In this document: positions 54,402 to 64,000 of the stretch, in pieces | How positions within the stretch are numbered: position 1 is the first letter of the stretch | How the letters are laid out: each line of letters begins with the position of its first letter | DNA from: Thalassotalea sp. | GTDB taxonomy: Bacteria; Pseudomonadota; Gammaproteobacteria; Enterobacterales; Alteromonadaceae | NCBI GenBank assembly: GCA_029237915.1 | Contig: JAQWHD010000044.1 | Span: 1 to 64,000 of the forward strand | Reading direction: 5' to 3' | Length of the DNA: 64,000 nucleotides | Position numbers and translations under genes: made by a program | The notes under the pieces: model-generated | What the model saw: only the letters and a program-made list of their open reading frames with translations | Database searches by the model: none | What the model was told of the DNA's origin: nothing

Positions 54402-55466
54402 TTAAGCTTTACGCTGCAGTAAATAAACCGCGACAACAACAAACAATAAACTAGGTAGTGTAGCTCCTAAAAATGGAGGTAGGTCGAAGGTTAGAGTAAT
54501 TGAGCCAAACATTCGATTAGCAAAATCGTAAACTATACCTGTGCCTATTCCCATCATGATCCTTGCTCCCATTGAGGTAGAACGCAATGGTCCAAAAATA
54601 TAAGAAAGTGCAACAAGCAACATAACTGCAACGGTAAGGGGCTGCATTACTTTACGCCAAAATGCCAACATATAACGACTGCTGTCTTGTTGGTTTTTAT
54701 CAAGATAATCAAGGTAACTAATTAAACCTCTAAGTGATAATGATTCAGGTTTAACGGTTACTACCCCTAATTTATCTGGTGTTAATGAAGACTTCCATTC
54801 TCGACTATCTTCGCTAACAGTGTTAATTCTATCATCACTAAAATGCGCTGTACTAACGCCATGTAACAACCAATGGTCACCAATAAAGTTAGCTTTTTCT
54901 GCGGTTAACCAAGTCTGCATTTTTAAGTTGTCATTAAACTTATAAATAGCTATATTTTTTAGCGTACCTGTATCTTGAACTTCAGTAATATTGACAATAA
55001 ACTCGCCGTCTTTTGCCCACACCCCACTGTTTGATGAAATTAAACTGCCACTAGAAATTGCTTTAGCTTTAACCTCTCTAGCTGTAGCCTCTCCTTTTGG
55101 AGCAAGGAATTCACCAACCAACATACTCATCACGATTAAAATGGCTGCGGTTTTCATTACCGATTTGATAATTTGCACTTTAGATAAGCCTGCGGCTTGC
55201 ATAACCACTAATTCACTATTACTTGCCATCATGCCTAGGCCTATTAAACCACCAACAAGTGCTGCCATAGGAAAGAATATCTCGATATCCCTTGGGACAG
55301 AATATAACGAAAATAGACCCGCATGAATTAATTCATAGTTACCTCTGCCGACATAACGCATTTGCTCAACAAACTTTATGATCGTGCTGACACTCACTAA
55401 AACAGCAAGCGTTAAGAAGGTAGTAGTCGCAATTATTTTTCCAATGTAAATATCAAGAATGCGCAT
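54402..55466 (-). CDS. lptG: LPS export ABC transporter permease LptG
   Basis: Inner-membrane subunit of the LptB2FG machine that extracts lipopolysaccharide and passes it to LptC. 354 residues with six helices: RILDIYIGKIIATTTFLTLAVLV at the first, FPMAALVGGLIGLGMMASNSELVVMQAAG as coupling region, a periplasmic beta-jellyroll middle and C-terminal PFLGATLPSLLFVVVAVYLLQRK. It overlaps the lptF stop by one base (TAATG). Confidence 0.95.
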   Translation of the reverse strand: MRILDIYIGKIIATTTFLTLAVLVSVSTIIKFVEQMRYVGRGNYELIHAGLFSLYSVPRDIEIFFPMAALVGGLIGLGMMASNSELVVMQAAGLSKVQIIKSVMKTAAILIVMSMLVGEFLAPKGEATAREVKAKAISSGSLISSNSGVWAKDGEFIVNITEVQDTGTLKNIAIYKFNDNLKMQTWLTAEKANFIGDHWLLHGVSTAHFSDDRINTVSEDSREWKSSLTPDKLGVVTVKPESLSLRGLISYLDYLDKNQQDSSRYMLAFWRKVMQPLTVAVMLLVALSYIFGPLRSTSMGARIMMGIGTGIVYDFANRMFGSITLTFDLPPFLGATLPSLLFVVVAVYLLQRKA

Positions 55467-56575
55467 TACTTTTGGCCTCGGCTAAACTTAGCTTTCATCT
55501 TTTTACCGCTTTTTCGGCTTTTTAGTAATAAACTCCAACCTAGAAACAACGCCACTATGTGGACTGGCCATAAGCCAACTGCAGGTGCAATAACGCCGTC
55601 TTCTAAAGCCGACCTAGCACTTGTTAAAAAGATAAAGTAGCCTAAAAATAGCATTAACGCAGGAAACATTTTAGCAAACTTACCTTGTCTAGGATTAACC
55701 ACACTCAAAGGTACAGCGATTAAAGTTAAAATGATCACGGCTAACGGGAATGATAAACGCCACTGTACTTCAGCCAACGCTTCAATTGAATCATCTTGCC
55801 ATAATTCCAAAGTGGGAATAGCTTCAAGTTTACGACGTTTTTCTTTCGCTTTTTTATCCTGAATTTCCATTTCATAATTAGCAAAGGTTATGGTTTGATA
55901 TTCATTTTTTTGTTCGTTTTTTTCATAGCGATTACCCATTTCTAGCATAAGACGTTGGGTACCATTTTCAGCTTCATAGACTTGACCTTTAGCCGCATAG
56001 ATCAAATTAACTCGATTTTCGCCTGCTGATTCTTTATCTGGAATTTGCGCCACAAAAACTCTATCGAGTTCATTTTTTTCATTTATATTTTGAATAAACA
56101 CAACCGCTTCATCATTACTTGTTTTTTGAAAGCGACCAGCAACTAATGCAGATAAACCAACATCTTTGGACAATTCTTCTTTAACTACATATTCTTGTTC
56201 GGCTGATAGTGGTGATAAATAAATTGTAAATGCACCCGTGATCAGAGCATTTAGCAATGCAGCAACTAAAGTGACTCGAACTACATACCATTCACTGACA
56301 CCACAGGCATGAAGGACACTCATTTCGTTTTCAGCATAAATTCGCCCATAAGCGAGCAAAATACCAAGAAATAAACTAAGTGGCAGCATAATGCCGATAA
56401 GATGAGGAATAGTTAAACCAATAAAGGTTAATACCATTTGCGCAGGTATGCCCCCTTCTGAGGCATCACCAAGAATACGAACAAATTTTTGACTGATAAA
56501 AATAGTCATTAGCACTAGGAAAACGCCTAGCTGGGTGCGAATAACTTCACCGAACAAATATCGAAAAATAATCAC
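55466..56575 (-). CDS. lptF: LPS export ABC transporter permease LptF
   Basis: Partner of LptG, 369 residues. RYLFGEVIRTQLGVFLVL is the start of helix 1, PLSLFLGILLAYGRIYAENEMSVLHACG the coupling block, then a periplasmic beta-jellyroll with KGQVYEAENGTQRLMLEMGNRYE, and helices 4-6 (PLSVVNPRQGKFAKMFPALMLFLGYFI). First gene of the lptFG operon, divergent from pepA as in many Gammaproteobacteria. Confidence 0.95.
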   Translation of the reverse strand: MIIFRYLFGEVIRTQLGVFLVLMTIFISQKFVRILGDASEGGIPAQMVLTFIGLTIPHLIGIMLPLSLFLGILLAYGRIYAENEMSVLHACGVSEWYVVRVTLVAALLNALITGAFTIYLSPLSAEQEYVVKEELSKDVGLSALVAGRFQKTSNDEAVVFIQNINEKNELDRVFVAQIPDKESAGENRVNLIYAAKGQVYEAENGTQRLMLEMGNRYEKNEQKNEYQTITFANYEMEIQDKKAKEKRRKLEAIPTLELWQDDSIEALAEVQWRLSFPLAVIILTLIAVPLSVVNPRQGKFAKMFPALMLFLGYFIFLTSARSALEDGVIAPAVGLWPVHIVALFLGWSLLLKSRKSGKKMKAKFSRGQK

Positions 56576-56827
56576 TGATTTAATCCAAAAAACTTAGTTT
56601 TTTTCTGACAACGGGTGCTTTTTTAAGTAAACTTACCGTTTTTATATATAATTTAATTTTGGCATCCAAAACGTATCAATCGTAAAGCAAATATATCTGG
56701 CTATAATAATAGCTTATAGCGACATTGATTGTATAAGTTTCTGTATCTTCTTAAGTTGGATTTTAGCAAGCTAATCTAACTATACCAAGCCAAAAACAAC
56801 TATTTAAACATATTATTAGGAGTATTC

Positions 56828-58333
56828 ATGGAGTTCAGTGTAAAAAGTGGCAGTCCAGAAAAACAACGCAGTGCCTGCATCGTAGTAGGTGTGTATGAGC
56901 CACGCCGTTTATCTGCCGTAGCTGAGCAACTTGATGAAATAAGCGGTGGCTATATTTCAAACCTTCTTCGCCGTGGCGATTTAGAAGGTAAATCAGGTCA
57001 AATGTTATTACTTCATCAAGTACCAAATATTTTAAGTGAACGTGTTTTATTAGTTGGTTGCGGTAAAGAGCGTGAATTAGACGAACGTCAATATCGTCAA
57101 ATAATCAGTAAAACGATTAATACCCTTAACGAAACGGGTTCTATGGAAGCAGTATGTTTCTTATCAGAATTACACGTTAAAGGCCGAGATACTTATTGGA
57201 AGGTTCGCCAAGCAGTTGAAGCAACTCAAGATTGTTTATACACCTTTAATAGCTTAAAAACTCGCAAGGAAGAAGCTCGCCGTCCGCTGCGTAAAATAGT
57301 ATTTAATGTCCCTACTCGTAAAGAATTACCTTTAGGTGAACGTGCAGTTGCTCATGGCTTAGGCATAGCAGCTGGTATTAAAGTTTGTAAAGACGTGGCT
57401 AATTTACCGCCAAACATTTGTAACCCTGCTTATTTAGCTGAGCAAGCTCATAAACTTGCCGCTGATAATGAAAGAATTACGACTCATGTGGTTAACGAAG
57501 CCGAAATGGAAAGCTTAGGTATGGGCTCATATCTTGCCGTTGGTCGTGGTAGTGTCAATGAATCATTAATGAGTGTCATTACTTATAATGGTGCTGGTGC
57601 AGACGTAAAACCTATCGTGCTAGTTGGTAAAGGTTTAACTTTTGATTCAGGTGGTATTTCATTAAAACCAGGCGAAGCTATGGATGAAATGAAATATGAC
57701 ATGGGCGGTGCTGCTGGTGTGTTAGGTGCGATGAATTCTCTTGCACAGCTTAACTTACCTATCAATGTTGTTGCCATTCTTGCAGGTTGTGAAAACATGC
57801 CAGATGCTAATGCTTATCGCCCTGGTGATATATTAACAACTATGTCAGGGCAAACAGTGGAAGTATTAAATACCGATGCTGAAGGCAGATTAGTGTTATG
57901 TGATGCATTAACTTATGTTGAGCGTTTCGACCCAGATGTTGTTATTGATGTAGCAACCTTAACTGGCGCTTGTGTTATTGCTCTAGGTGCACATGCAACC
58001 GGTTTGTTAAGCAGTCATAATCCTCTGGCTCATGAGTTATTAAATGCATCAGAGCAAAGTGGTGATAGAGCATGGCGCCTACCTTTATGGGACGACTATG
58101 CCGACCAGTTAGAAAGCCCTTTTGCTGACTTTACTAACTTAGGTGGCCGCGCAGCCGGTACTATTACAGCAGGGTTATTCTTATCTAAGTTTACCAAGAA
58201 GTATCATTGGGCACATTTAGACATTGCAGGAACTGCATGGCGCGGTGGCGCTAACAAAGGCTCTACAGGTCGCCCAGTAAGTATGTTAACGCAATACTTA
58301 ATTAACCGCAGTGGTCAAGAGCAAGGCGAGTAA
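56828..58333 (+). CDS. pepA: Leucyl aminopeptidase PepA
   Basis: A 501-residue metallo-aminopeptidase of family M17. The metal-binding and catalytic motifs [28 protein letters not shown] and [17 protein letters not shown] are intact. It is also known as a DNA-binding protein in E. coli (XerA). The RBS is TTAGGAGT, close to the ATG. First of pepA-holC-valS, with holC beginning 2 bases after its stop. Confidence 0.96.
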   Translation: MEFSVKSGSPEKQRSACIVVGVYEPRRLSAVAEQLDEISGGYISNLLRRGDLEGKSGQMLLLHQVPNILSERVLLVGCGKERELDERQYRQIISKTINTLNETGSMEAVCFLSELHVKGRDTYWKVRQAVEATQDCLYTFNSLKTRKEEARRPLRKIVFNVPTRKELPLGERAVAHGLGIAAGIKVCKDVANLPPNICNPAYLAEQAHKLAADNERITTHVVNEAEMESLGMGSYLAVGRGSVNESLMSVITYNGAGADVKPIVLVGKGLTFDSGGISLKPGEAMDEMKYDMGGAAGVLGAMNSLAQLNLPINVVAILAGCENMPDANAYRPGDILTTMSGQTVEVLNTDAEGRLVLCDALTYVERFDPDVVIDVATLTGACVIALGAHATGLLSSHNPLAHELLNASEQSGDRAWRLPLWDDYADQLESPFADFTNLGGRAAGTITAGLFLSKFTKKYHWAHLDIAGTAWRGGANKGSTGRPVSMLTQYLINRSGQEQGE

Positions 58334-58335
58334 TT

Positions 58336-58788
58336 ATGGCGCAGGTAACCTTTCATTTAATGGCTGACGATAACTCAGCACCATCATCAAGTGTTCAGGA
58401 ACACCTGCAAGTTGCTTGTCAGCAAGCGGCTAATCATTACCGCCTAAATCATCGAGTATTTATCTACGTAGCTGATCAAAAGTCAGCTCATCAAATTGAT
58501 GAATTACTTTGGGCGTTTGATAGCGATAGTTTTGTACCGCATAACCTTCCTGGTGAAGGCTTAAAAACTGGTTCACCGGTTGAAGTTAGTTGGCAAGCGC
58601 CAACGAATAACAGAAATATTTTAATTAATTTGACGGATAAAGTTGCAGACTTTAGCCGTCAGTTTTCTCAAATCATAGACTTTGTGCCTGGTGATGAAGA
58701 GTTAAAGCAACTTGCCCGTATACGATATCGCGAATATCAACAACTCGGCTTTAAAGTTGACACTCAAAAAACCACACAAGCAGCGTAA
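58336..58788 (+). CDS. holC: DNA polymerase III chi subunit HolC
   Basis: A 150-residue subunit linking the clamp loader with SSB. It has VACQQAANHYRLNHRVFIYV, LLWAFDSDSFVPHN and RYREYQQLGFKV at the end, as in HolC. Two bases after pepA and 17 bases before valS, the usual order. Confidence 0.9.
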   Translation: MAQVTFHLMADDNSAPSSSVQEHLQVACQQAANHYRLNHRVFIYVADQKSAHQIDELLWAFDSDSFVPHNLPGEGLKTGSPVEVSWQAPTNNRNILINLTDKVADFSRQFSQIIDFVPGDEELKQLARIRYREYQQLGFKVDTQKTTQAA

Positions 58789-58805
58789 GACAAAAGTAAG
58801 AAATC

Positions 58806-61661
58806 ATGGAAAAAACATTTAATCCGTCACAAATCGAGCAAGCACTTTATTCTTCTTGGGAAGAAAAAGGTTACTTCAGTCCAACCGGCGAAGGCGATGG
58901 CTATTGTATCGCTATTCCACCACCAAATGTTACTGGTAGCTTGCATATGGGTCATGCCTTTCAGCAGACTATTATGGATACTTTAATTCGTTACCAACGC
59001 ATGCAAGGTAAAAATACCTTATGGCAAACTGGTACTGATCATGCTGGTATTGCCACGCAAATGGTAGTGGAGCGTAAAATTGCAGCCGAAGAAGATAAAA
59101 CTCGTCACGACTACGGCCGTGATGCATTTATCGATAAAATTTGGGAATGGAAAGAAGAATCTGGTGGCAACATTGGCGAGCAAATGCGTCGTTTAGGTAA
59201 TTCTATCGATTGGTCTCGTGAACGCTTTACCATGGATGATGGCATGAGTGAGGCGGTACAAGAAGTGTTTGTACGTTTATTTGAAGATGATTTGATTTAC
59301 CGTGGTAAACGCTTAGTTAACTGGGATCCTAAATTACATACTGCGATTTCAGACTTAGAAGTAGAAAATAAAGATAAGAAAGGCCACATGTGGCATTTCC
59401 GCTACCCTCTTGCTGATGGCGTTAAAACCCAAGATGGTAAAGACTACATAGTAGTTGCGACAACTCGCCCTGAAACTATGTTGGGTGATACAGGTGTTGC
59501 TGTTAACCCTGAAGATCCGCGTTATAAAGATTTAATTGGTAAAAATATTTTACTGCCATTAGTAAATCGCTTAATCCCTATTGTTGGCGACGACCATGCT
59601 GACATTGAAAAAGGCACAGGTTGTGTAAAAATCACTCCTGCGCATGACTTTAACGATAACGAAGTGGGTAAGCGTCATAACTTACCAATGATCAATATCC
59701 TTGATAAAGATGCTGCGATATTAGCAGATGCTGAAGTTTACAATACTAACGGTGAACTCAGTGATGATTACGACACTACCTTACCAAGTGAATATGCCGG
59801 CCTTGACCGTTTTAAAGCTCGTAAAGCGATTGTTAGTAAATTTGAAGAGCTTGGCTTACTTGAAGAAATTAAAGATCATGACTTAACCGTTCCTTATGGC
59901 GATCGCTCAGGTGTTGTTATCGAACCATTACTTACTGACCAATGGTATGTACGTGTTGAAAAACTAGCTGGGCCTGCTATTAAAGCGGTTGAAGATGGTG
60001 AAATTGAGTTTGTACCAAAACAGTACGAAAACATGTACTTTGCTTGGATGCGCGACATTCAAGACTGGTGTATCTCTCGTCAACTTTGGTGGGGTCATCG
60101 CATTCCAGCTTGGTATGACGAATCAGGTAAAGTGTATGTTGGCAGAACTGAAGATGACGTTCGCAATAACCATAACTTAGACGCATCAGTAGTATTAAAG
60201 CAAGACAATGATGTACTAGATACGTGGTTCTCTTCTGCGCTTTGGACCTTCTCTACATTAGGTTGGCCTGAAAAAACCGAAGACTTGAAAAACTTCCACC
60301 CAACAGATGTGTTAGTGACTGGCTTTGATATTATTTTCTTCTGGGTTGCGCGTATGATCATGATGACCATGCACTTTAACAAAGATGAAAATGGTAAGGC
60401 TCAAGTACCATTTAAAAAAGTTTACGTAACCGGTCTTATTCGTGATGAAAATGGCGATAAGATGAGTAAATCAAAAGGTAACGTGGTTGATCCTTTAGAT
60501 ATGATTGACGGTATTTCTTTAGAAGATTTATTAGAGAAACGTACTGGCAACATGATGCAACCTAAGCTTGCAGAAAAAATAGCTAAGCTAACTCGCAAAG
60601 AATACCCAGAAGGCATTGAAGCTCATGGTACCGATGCCCTGCGCTTTACCTTAAGCGCTGTAGCATCAACCGGTCGTGACATTAGCTGGGACATGAAGCG
60701 CCTTGAAGGTTACCGTAACTTTACCAATAAAATATGGAACGCGAGTCGTTACGTATTAATGAATACCGAAGAGCATGATTGTGGAAAAGATGGCGGTGAA
60801 ATGCAGCTATCTTTAGCCGATAGATGGATTATTGGTCAATTCCAACAAACGGTTAAAACCGTGCATACTGCTTTTGATACATTCCGTTTCGATTTGGCCG
60901 CGCAGGCGTTATACGAATTCACTTGGAATCAATTCTGTGATTGGTACTTAGAGCTTACTAAACCTGTACTATTTAAAGGTAATGAAGCAGAGCAACGTGC
61001 TACGCGTCATACACTAGTTACTGTGTTAGAAGCATTACTACGTTTGATGCACCCTATCATGCCTTACATTACAGAAACTATCTGGCAGCGTGTTGTACCG
61101 TTAACGTCACAACAAGTAAGCATTGATAGCATTATGATGCAAACTTACCCACAATTTGATGAAAACCAACTAGATGAACTAGCAATTAGTGATTTAGAAT
61201 GGGTGAAAAGCTTCGTTATCGCTATTCGTAATATTCGCGGCGAAATGGACATAGCGCCAAGCAAACCATTACCTGTATTCTTAAAAGGCTCATCGGTTGA
61301 TGATATACGTCGTCTCGAGAACAACAAGTCGTTTTTAAGTGCCCTAGCCAAGCTAGAAAGTATCGAAGTATTACATGCTGATGAACAAGGCCCAGCTTCG
61401 GCTACTGCCGTTATTGGTGATATGAGCGTACTTATTCCTATGGCTGGCTTAATTGATGTTGATGCCGAGCTTGCACGCTTATCTAAAGCGATGGAGAAGC
61501 TTGAAAAAGACGTACAGCGTACTCGCGGTAAATTAAGCAATGAGAACTTTGTAAGTAAAGCACCTGACGCGGTAATTGCCAAAGAGCAAGAAAAGTTAGC
61601 AGATGCAGAATCTATGCTTGCTACATTAGCAGAGCAAAAACAAACGATTGCTAACCTGTAG
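58806..61661 (+). CDS. valS: Valyl-tRNA synthetase ValS
   Basis: Charges tRNA-Val. 951 residues, class I synthetase. The HIGH motif is [15 protein letters not shown] and the KMSKS motif [16 protein letters not shown]; an editing domain ([17 protein letters not shown]) lies between. The C-terminal coiled-coil ([19 protein letters not shown]) is complete. Confidence 0.97.
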   Translation: MEKTFNPSQIEQALYSSWEEKGYFSPTGEGDGYCIAIPPPNVTGSLHMGHAFQQTIMDTLIRYQRMQGKNTLWQTGTDHAGIATQMVVERKIAAEEDKTRHDYGRDAFIDKIWEWKEESGGNIGEQMRRLGNSIDWSRERFTMDDGMSEAVQEVFVRLFEDDLIYRGKRLVNWDPKLHTAISDLEVENKDKKGHMWHFRYPLADGVKTQDGKDYIVVATTRPETMLGDTGVAVNPEDPRYKDLIGKNILLPLVNRLIPIVGDDHADIEKGTGCVKITPAHDFNDNEVGKRHNLPMINILDKDAAILADAEVYNTNGELSDDYDTTLPSEYAGLDRFKARKAIVSKFEELGLLEEIKDHDLTVPYGDRSGVVIEPLLTDQWYVRVEKLAGPAIKAVEDGEIEFVPKQYENMYFAWMRDIQDWCISRQLWWGHRIPAWYDESGKVYVGRTEDDVRNNHNLDASVVLKQDNDVLDTWFSSALWTFSTLGWPEKTEDLKNFHPTDVLVTGFDIIFFWVARMIMMTMHFNKDENGKAQVPFKKVYVTGLIRDENGDKMSKSKGNVVDPLDMIDGISLEDLLEKRTGNMMQPKLAEKIAKLTRKEYPEGIEAHGTDALRFTLSAVASTGRDISWDMKRLEGYRNFTNKIWNASRYVLMNTEEHDCGKDGGEMQLSLADRWIIGQFQQTVKTVHTAFDTFRFDLAAQALYEFTWNQFCDWYLELTKPVLFKGNEAEQRATRHTLVTVLEALLRLMHPIMPYITETIWQRVVPLTSQQVSIDSIMMQTYPQFDENQLDELAISDLEWVKSFVIAIRNIRGEMDIAPSKPLPVFLKGSSVDDIRRLENNKSFLSALAKLESIEVLHADEQGPASATAVIGDMSVLIPMAGLIDVDAELARLSKAMEKLEKDVQRTRGKLSNENFVSKAPDAVIAKEQEKLADAESMLATLAEQKQTIANL

Positions 61662-61678
61662 CGACTAACGGTAAAACG

Positions 61679-61724
61679 CCTAGAAAAGCCAAGTTAACGC
61701 TAGCTATTTTCTAGGAATTTTTTT
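61679..61724 (+). terminator. Terminator after valS
   Basis: A 9-bp stem (61679-61687 with 61707-61715) with a 19-base loop, followed by a run of seven T. Confidence 0.65.
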
Positions 61725-61767
61725 ACAGTCTGTTAGGTATAATAAAAAAATATTATTTTAGGGAAAT

Positions 61768-62928
61768 ATGTACAAAGTGTTTAAGCTGTCTAAAGTGCTT
61801 TTTGCCCTTCTTATACTATCTAGTTCAGTCGCACTCGCGGCAGAAGAGCAGAAAGTAATGGAAGGTCAGGTTGACACAACTTCTGAAGAAGCCCATGTTG
61901 ATCCATGGCAGGTAAATGTCCCGCACGTACCGAGAGACTACGACTGGCTGTTACTTAAAAATGGTGAACTATTCAAAGGTGAAGTGCAAACCATGTATCA
62001 GGAGAGTATGGAATTTGATTCTGATGAAGTCGGTGTTATCTCTATAGATATGGATGATATTGCCCAGCTGCGCGGCAAGCAAATCATGAGCATACGTTTT
62101 GAAGACGACAGTGTGGTTGAAGGCCGCATGGTACTTAGCAATAATACCGTATCATTTGTAGAACACCCAGGTAAAACATTTCCTCGCAAAAATATTCTTG
62201 CTATTGCACCTTCAGAAGCTAGTGGTGAAAGCCTATGGAGTGGCGAAATTAGCTTAGGTATTAACTATAAAGACGGTAATACTGAAAAATTTGATTACAG
62301 CTCACAACTTAAACTACGACGCTTAACCGCTGTTGACAGAATTTATATTAATCTAATTGCCAACTACTCAGCAACCAAAGATGCGGAAACCAAAGAAAAA
62401 CTCAAAACAATAGAGAATAGACGTTTTACCGCATCTTATGATTGGTTTTTCTCTCGCCGTGTTTTCTTTAGAATACCAAGCTTTGAATACTATTCTGACG
62501 AATTTAAAAATATAGATTACCAGCTAACTCTTGGTGTCGCTATTGGTTACGTTATGGCCGACAAAGCGGATTTCACCTGGGATGTGCACACAGGTCCTAG
62601 CGTTTTATACACTCAATATGATCAAGTGTTACCTGGCGAAGATGAACACCATACCTCACCAGTTATCGAGTTTGGTTCTAGAATGAATAAAGATCTTACT
62701 TCCGATATTGAGTACTTCTTAGACTACACAGTTAAATTTGTTGATGAGCAATCAGGCGCTGCATTGCATCATTTAGAGACCGGCCTAGATATAGAATTAA
62801 TCAGTGATTTTGATTTAACTATTAAATTTATTGTCGATAGAATTGAAAAACCGACACCTGATGAAAATGGTATCTTTCCAGAAAAAGATGATCACGTATT
62901 AGTTGTTGGTGTGACTTATAGCTTCTAG
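61768..62928 (+). CDS. DUF481 family outer-membrane protein
   Basis: A 386-residue exported protein: signal peptide (residues 1-24, VALAA), then an N-terminal SHARP-like domain (LLLKNGELFKGEVQTMYQESMEFDSDEVG, repeated once as SIRFEDDSVVEGRMV) and a C-terminal DUF481 beta-barrel (GEISLGINYKDGNTEKFDYS to LVVGVTYSF ending in Phe). DUF481 proteins are thought to be outer-membrane barrels of unknown role. Own RBS (AGGGAA) and strong terminator. Confidence 0.88.
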   Translation: MYKVFKLSKVLFALLILSSSVALAAEEQKVMEGQVDTTSEEAHVDPWQVNVPHVPRDYDWLLLKNGELFKGEVQTMYQESMEFDSDEVGVISIDMDDIAQLRGKQIMSIRFEDDSVVEGRMVLSNNTVSFVEHPGKTFPRKNILAIAPSEASGESLWSGEISLGINYKDGNTEKFDYSSQLKLRRLTAVDRIYINLIANYSATKDAETKEKLKTIENRRFTASYDWFFSRRVFFRIPSFEYYSDEFKNIDYQLTLGVAIGYVMADKADFTWDVHTGPSVLYTQYDQVLPGEDEHHTSPVIEFGSRMNKDLTSDIEYFLDYTVKFVDEQSGAALHHLETGLDIELISDFDLTIKFIVDRIEKPTPDENGIFPEKDDHVLVVGVTYSF

Positions 62929-62952
62929 TTGCTAATATACCAAAACTCAGAC

Positions 62953-62986
62953 AAAAAAAAGGACATCAATTGATGTCCTTTTTTTT
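62953..62986. terminator. Bidirectional terminator after the DUF481 gene
   Basis: A perfect palindromic stem around GGACATCAATTGATGTCC with an A-run before and a T-run after; it serves the DUF481 gene and the opposing 54-residue gene. Confidence 0.85.
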
Positions 62987-63023
62987 GATTTTATAAAACT
63001 GAAACTGCTCGATGTTGATTTCG

Positions 63024-63188
63024 CTATTTGTTCGCATCCGGGTCAATACCATTACGTATTTTTTCCATACGTTCTGTGTGTTGATGATGAGACTTCAAGG
63101 CTTTATTTGCAAACACAGCAATAATCACCACAATAGGTATCAGTAAAGACAGTATTTCGGGTTTTAACACACTAGATAAAGCTTCCAT
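63024..63188 (-). CDS. Small single-helix membrane protein (54 residues)
   Basis: An ATG at 63188 opens a 54-codon frame on the minus strand ending TAG at 63024. The protein has one hydrophobic helix (residues 13-27, LSLLIPIVVIIAVF) and a charged C-terminus (SHHQHTERMEKIRNGIDPD). It follows rraB by 38 bases on the same strand. Similar short proteins exist in Alteromonadales but I know no name for them. The frame is open and spaced like a gene, so a real small gene is likely. Confidence 0.55.
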   Translation of the reverse strand: MEALSSVLKPEILSLLIPIVVIIAVFANKALKSHHQHTERMEKIRNGIDPDANK

Positions 63189-63226
63189 TTAAACTCCTGA
63201 CACTTTTAAGTAATGATTAATGAGTC

Positions 63227-63625
63227 TTACTCTTCGAAATAGGTACCCCAACCATCGTAATCAACTTTATTCTTTTTGGCAAATTCAAACATAACTTTGG
63301 TTTCAGCTTTAATATCTTCTTCATCTAAGTATTGTTCGGTAGCGATATCAAAAGCAAATACACGAGCGCCATTTTCTAATTCAGCTTCTTCTGGCTCTTC
63401 GACTTCTAAGCCTAGTTTAAATGCAGCAATAGCCGCGCTCTCTAGTACATCGAAGTTACTGCTAGCAAAGTGATGTTCTATGGTATGCAATGCATCATCA
63501 TTAGAGCCATCTTCTAAAAGCTCATTAACTAGCTCGTCGGTATGATCAAACCACTGCTGTAATTCTGGGTCATCTGTGGTGATAGGATCTTGGACTTGCT
63601 CTTCACTTGTTGTTTGTTCTGTCAT
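63227..63625 (-). CDS. rraB: RNase E inhibitor RraB
   Basis: A 132-residue acidic protein binding the C-terminal half of RNase E and reducing its activity. The family part is FDHTDELVNELLEDGSNDDALHTIEHHFASSNFDVLESAA, split into helices, then GARVFAFDIATEQYLDEEDI and KVDYDGWGTYFEE. ATG 63625 with AGGATAAG is preferred to an upstream in-frame start at 63691 that overlaps the acyltransferase gene. Gap to that gene is 4 bases, so they are co-transcribed. Confidence 0.92.
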   Translation of the reverse strand: MTEQTTSEEQVQDPITTDDPELQQWFDHTDELVNELLEDGSNDDALHTIEHHFASSNFDVLESAAIAAFKLGLEVEEPEEAELENGARVFAFDIATEQYLDEEDIKAETKVMFEFAKKNKVDYDGWGTYFEE

Positions 63626-63629
63626 TATC

Positions 63630-64000
63630 TTATCCTGCTTTTTTGCTATCAGAAACAGTAAATGGATTACCTGCCTCATCACTGATTTCATTAATCTTTG
63701 CTAACATCAATTCATGGGTACTATTAGCAACGTGGCGTATTGAAGTATTTGAATCATCATTTAACTCAATTGGCGGTAAAAATTCAACGATCATTTTACC
63801 GTTATTCCAACGATTTAATTTAACCATGTCATGCGAATTACTTACGCAAATAGGCACAATTGGCACACCGGCTTGTTTTGCAGTATGAAATGCCCCTGTT
63901 TTAAAAGGTAGTAGACCACGGCCATAACTACGAGTACCTTCAGGGAATAACCATACTGACAATTTATTCTCGCGCATTTTTTGAGCAGCTGTCGAAATGG
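63630..64000 (-). CDS. plsC: 1-acyl-sn-glycerol-3-phosphate acyltransferase (PlsC-like), N-terminus outside the window
   Basis: Only the C-terminal 123 residues are visible; the frame is open to the window edge. KMRENKLSVWLFPEGTRSYGRGLLPFKTGAFHTAKQAGVPIVPICVS is the FPEGTRS acyltransferase block with the following hydrophobic strand, so the enzyme transfers an acyl chain to lysophosphatidic acid in phospholipid synthesis. The HX4D block would lie upstream, outside the window. rraB follows 4 bases later. Confidence 0.9.
   Translation of the reverse strand, partial: ISTAAQKMRENKLSVWLFPEGTRSYGRGLLPFKTGAFHTAKQAGVPIVPICVSNSHDMVKLNRWNNGKMIVEFLPPIELNDDSNTSIRHVANSTHELMLAKINEISDEAGNPFTVSDSKKAG

Noticed and set aside
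1-64000. CRISPR arrays, prophage, rRNA or insertion sequences
   Set aside because: No regularly spaced direct repeats, no phage structural or transposase genes, and no rRNA sequence were seen.

Overview
The window looks like chromosomal DNA of a marine gammaproteobacterium of the order Alteromonadales, most like Colwelliaceae (Colwellia/Thalassotalea). The basis is low GC, a dedicated proteobacterial sortase locus, TonB-dependent receptor plus flavin-halogenase clusters, NhaD, and the standard gammaproteobacterial order lptG-lptF // pepA-holC-valS. This is inference from gene content; no rRNA is present. There are no phages, transposases or CRISPR arrays. One tRNA (Leu, CAA) was found.

Region 1 (1-3.2 kb) holds small housekeeping genes: a DUF3820 fragment, msrA, a cnoX-type thioredoxin/TPR protein, a LURP-one-like protein, a lipoprotein and a DUF2750 protein. 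Region 2 (3.4-25 kb) is a carbohydrate-utilisation island. It has a TonB-dependent receptor followed by a flavin-halogenase/SapC/cupin/flavin-halogenase cluster. Next come a GH3 glucosidase with a GluP-type transporter, then a GH1 glucosidase, a GPH transporter and a LacI regulator. A convergent operon carries a GPH transporter, a GH94 phosphorylase fused to a gluconate kinase, and a CBM9-like secreted protein. Near-identical LacI-type palindromes lie just downstream of predicted -10 boxes at 3.4, 15.7 and 24.9 kb, which ties these pieces into one probable regulon. The GH94-GntK fusion fits a one-polypeptide route for cellobionic acid: phosphorolysis to glucose-1-phosphate and gluconate, then phosphorylation of gluconate.

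Region 3 (25-35 kb) is a proteobacterial dedicated sortase system: class GN-type sortase, its VIT/vWA target, an OmpA-family protein, a response regulator and a histidine kinase. It is split by a segment carrying a Phd/VapC pair, a Fic protein and a small membrane protein, with three copies of a dispersed repeat. A 24-bp element with two 10-bp-spaced half-sites occurs upstream of both the target gene and pdsO (21 of 24 bases identical) and is a good candidate for the response-regulator site. The kinase sensor domain looks CBM9-like.

Region 4 (35-46 kb) holds glycogen synthesis (CBM48 protein, glgC, glgA), a GAF protein resembling free methionine sulfoxide reductase behind a MetJ-like operator, the tetrahydromonapterin genes folX-folM-folE, a thioesterase, DsrE/DUF1326/DUF2182 genes and nhaD. 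Region 5 (46-53 kb) holds a GH10 xylanase and a sulfatase with a 24-bp palindrome upstream, an alpha/beta hydrolase, an LRR protein kinase, and a carbohydrate acetylesterase gene broken by one in-frame stop. Region 6 (53-64 kb) is core: a RidA-family gene, tRNA-Leu, an RDD protein, lptG/lptF, pepA-holC-valS, a DUF481 protein, a 54-residue membrane protein, rraB and the end of a plsC-like gene.
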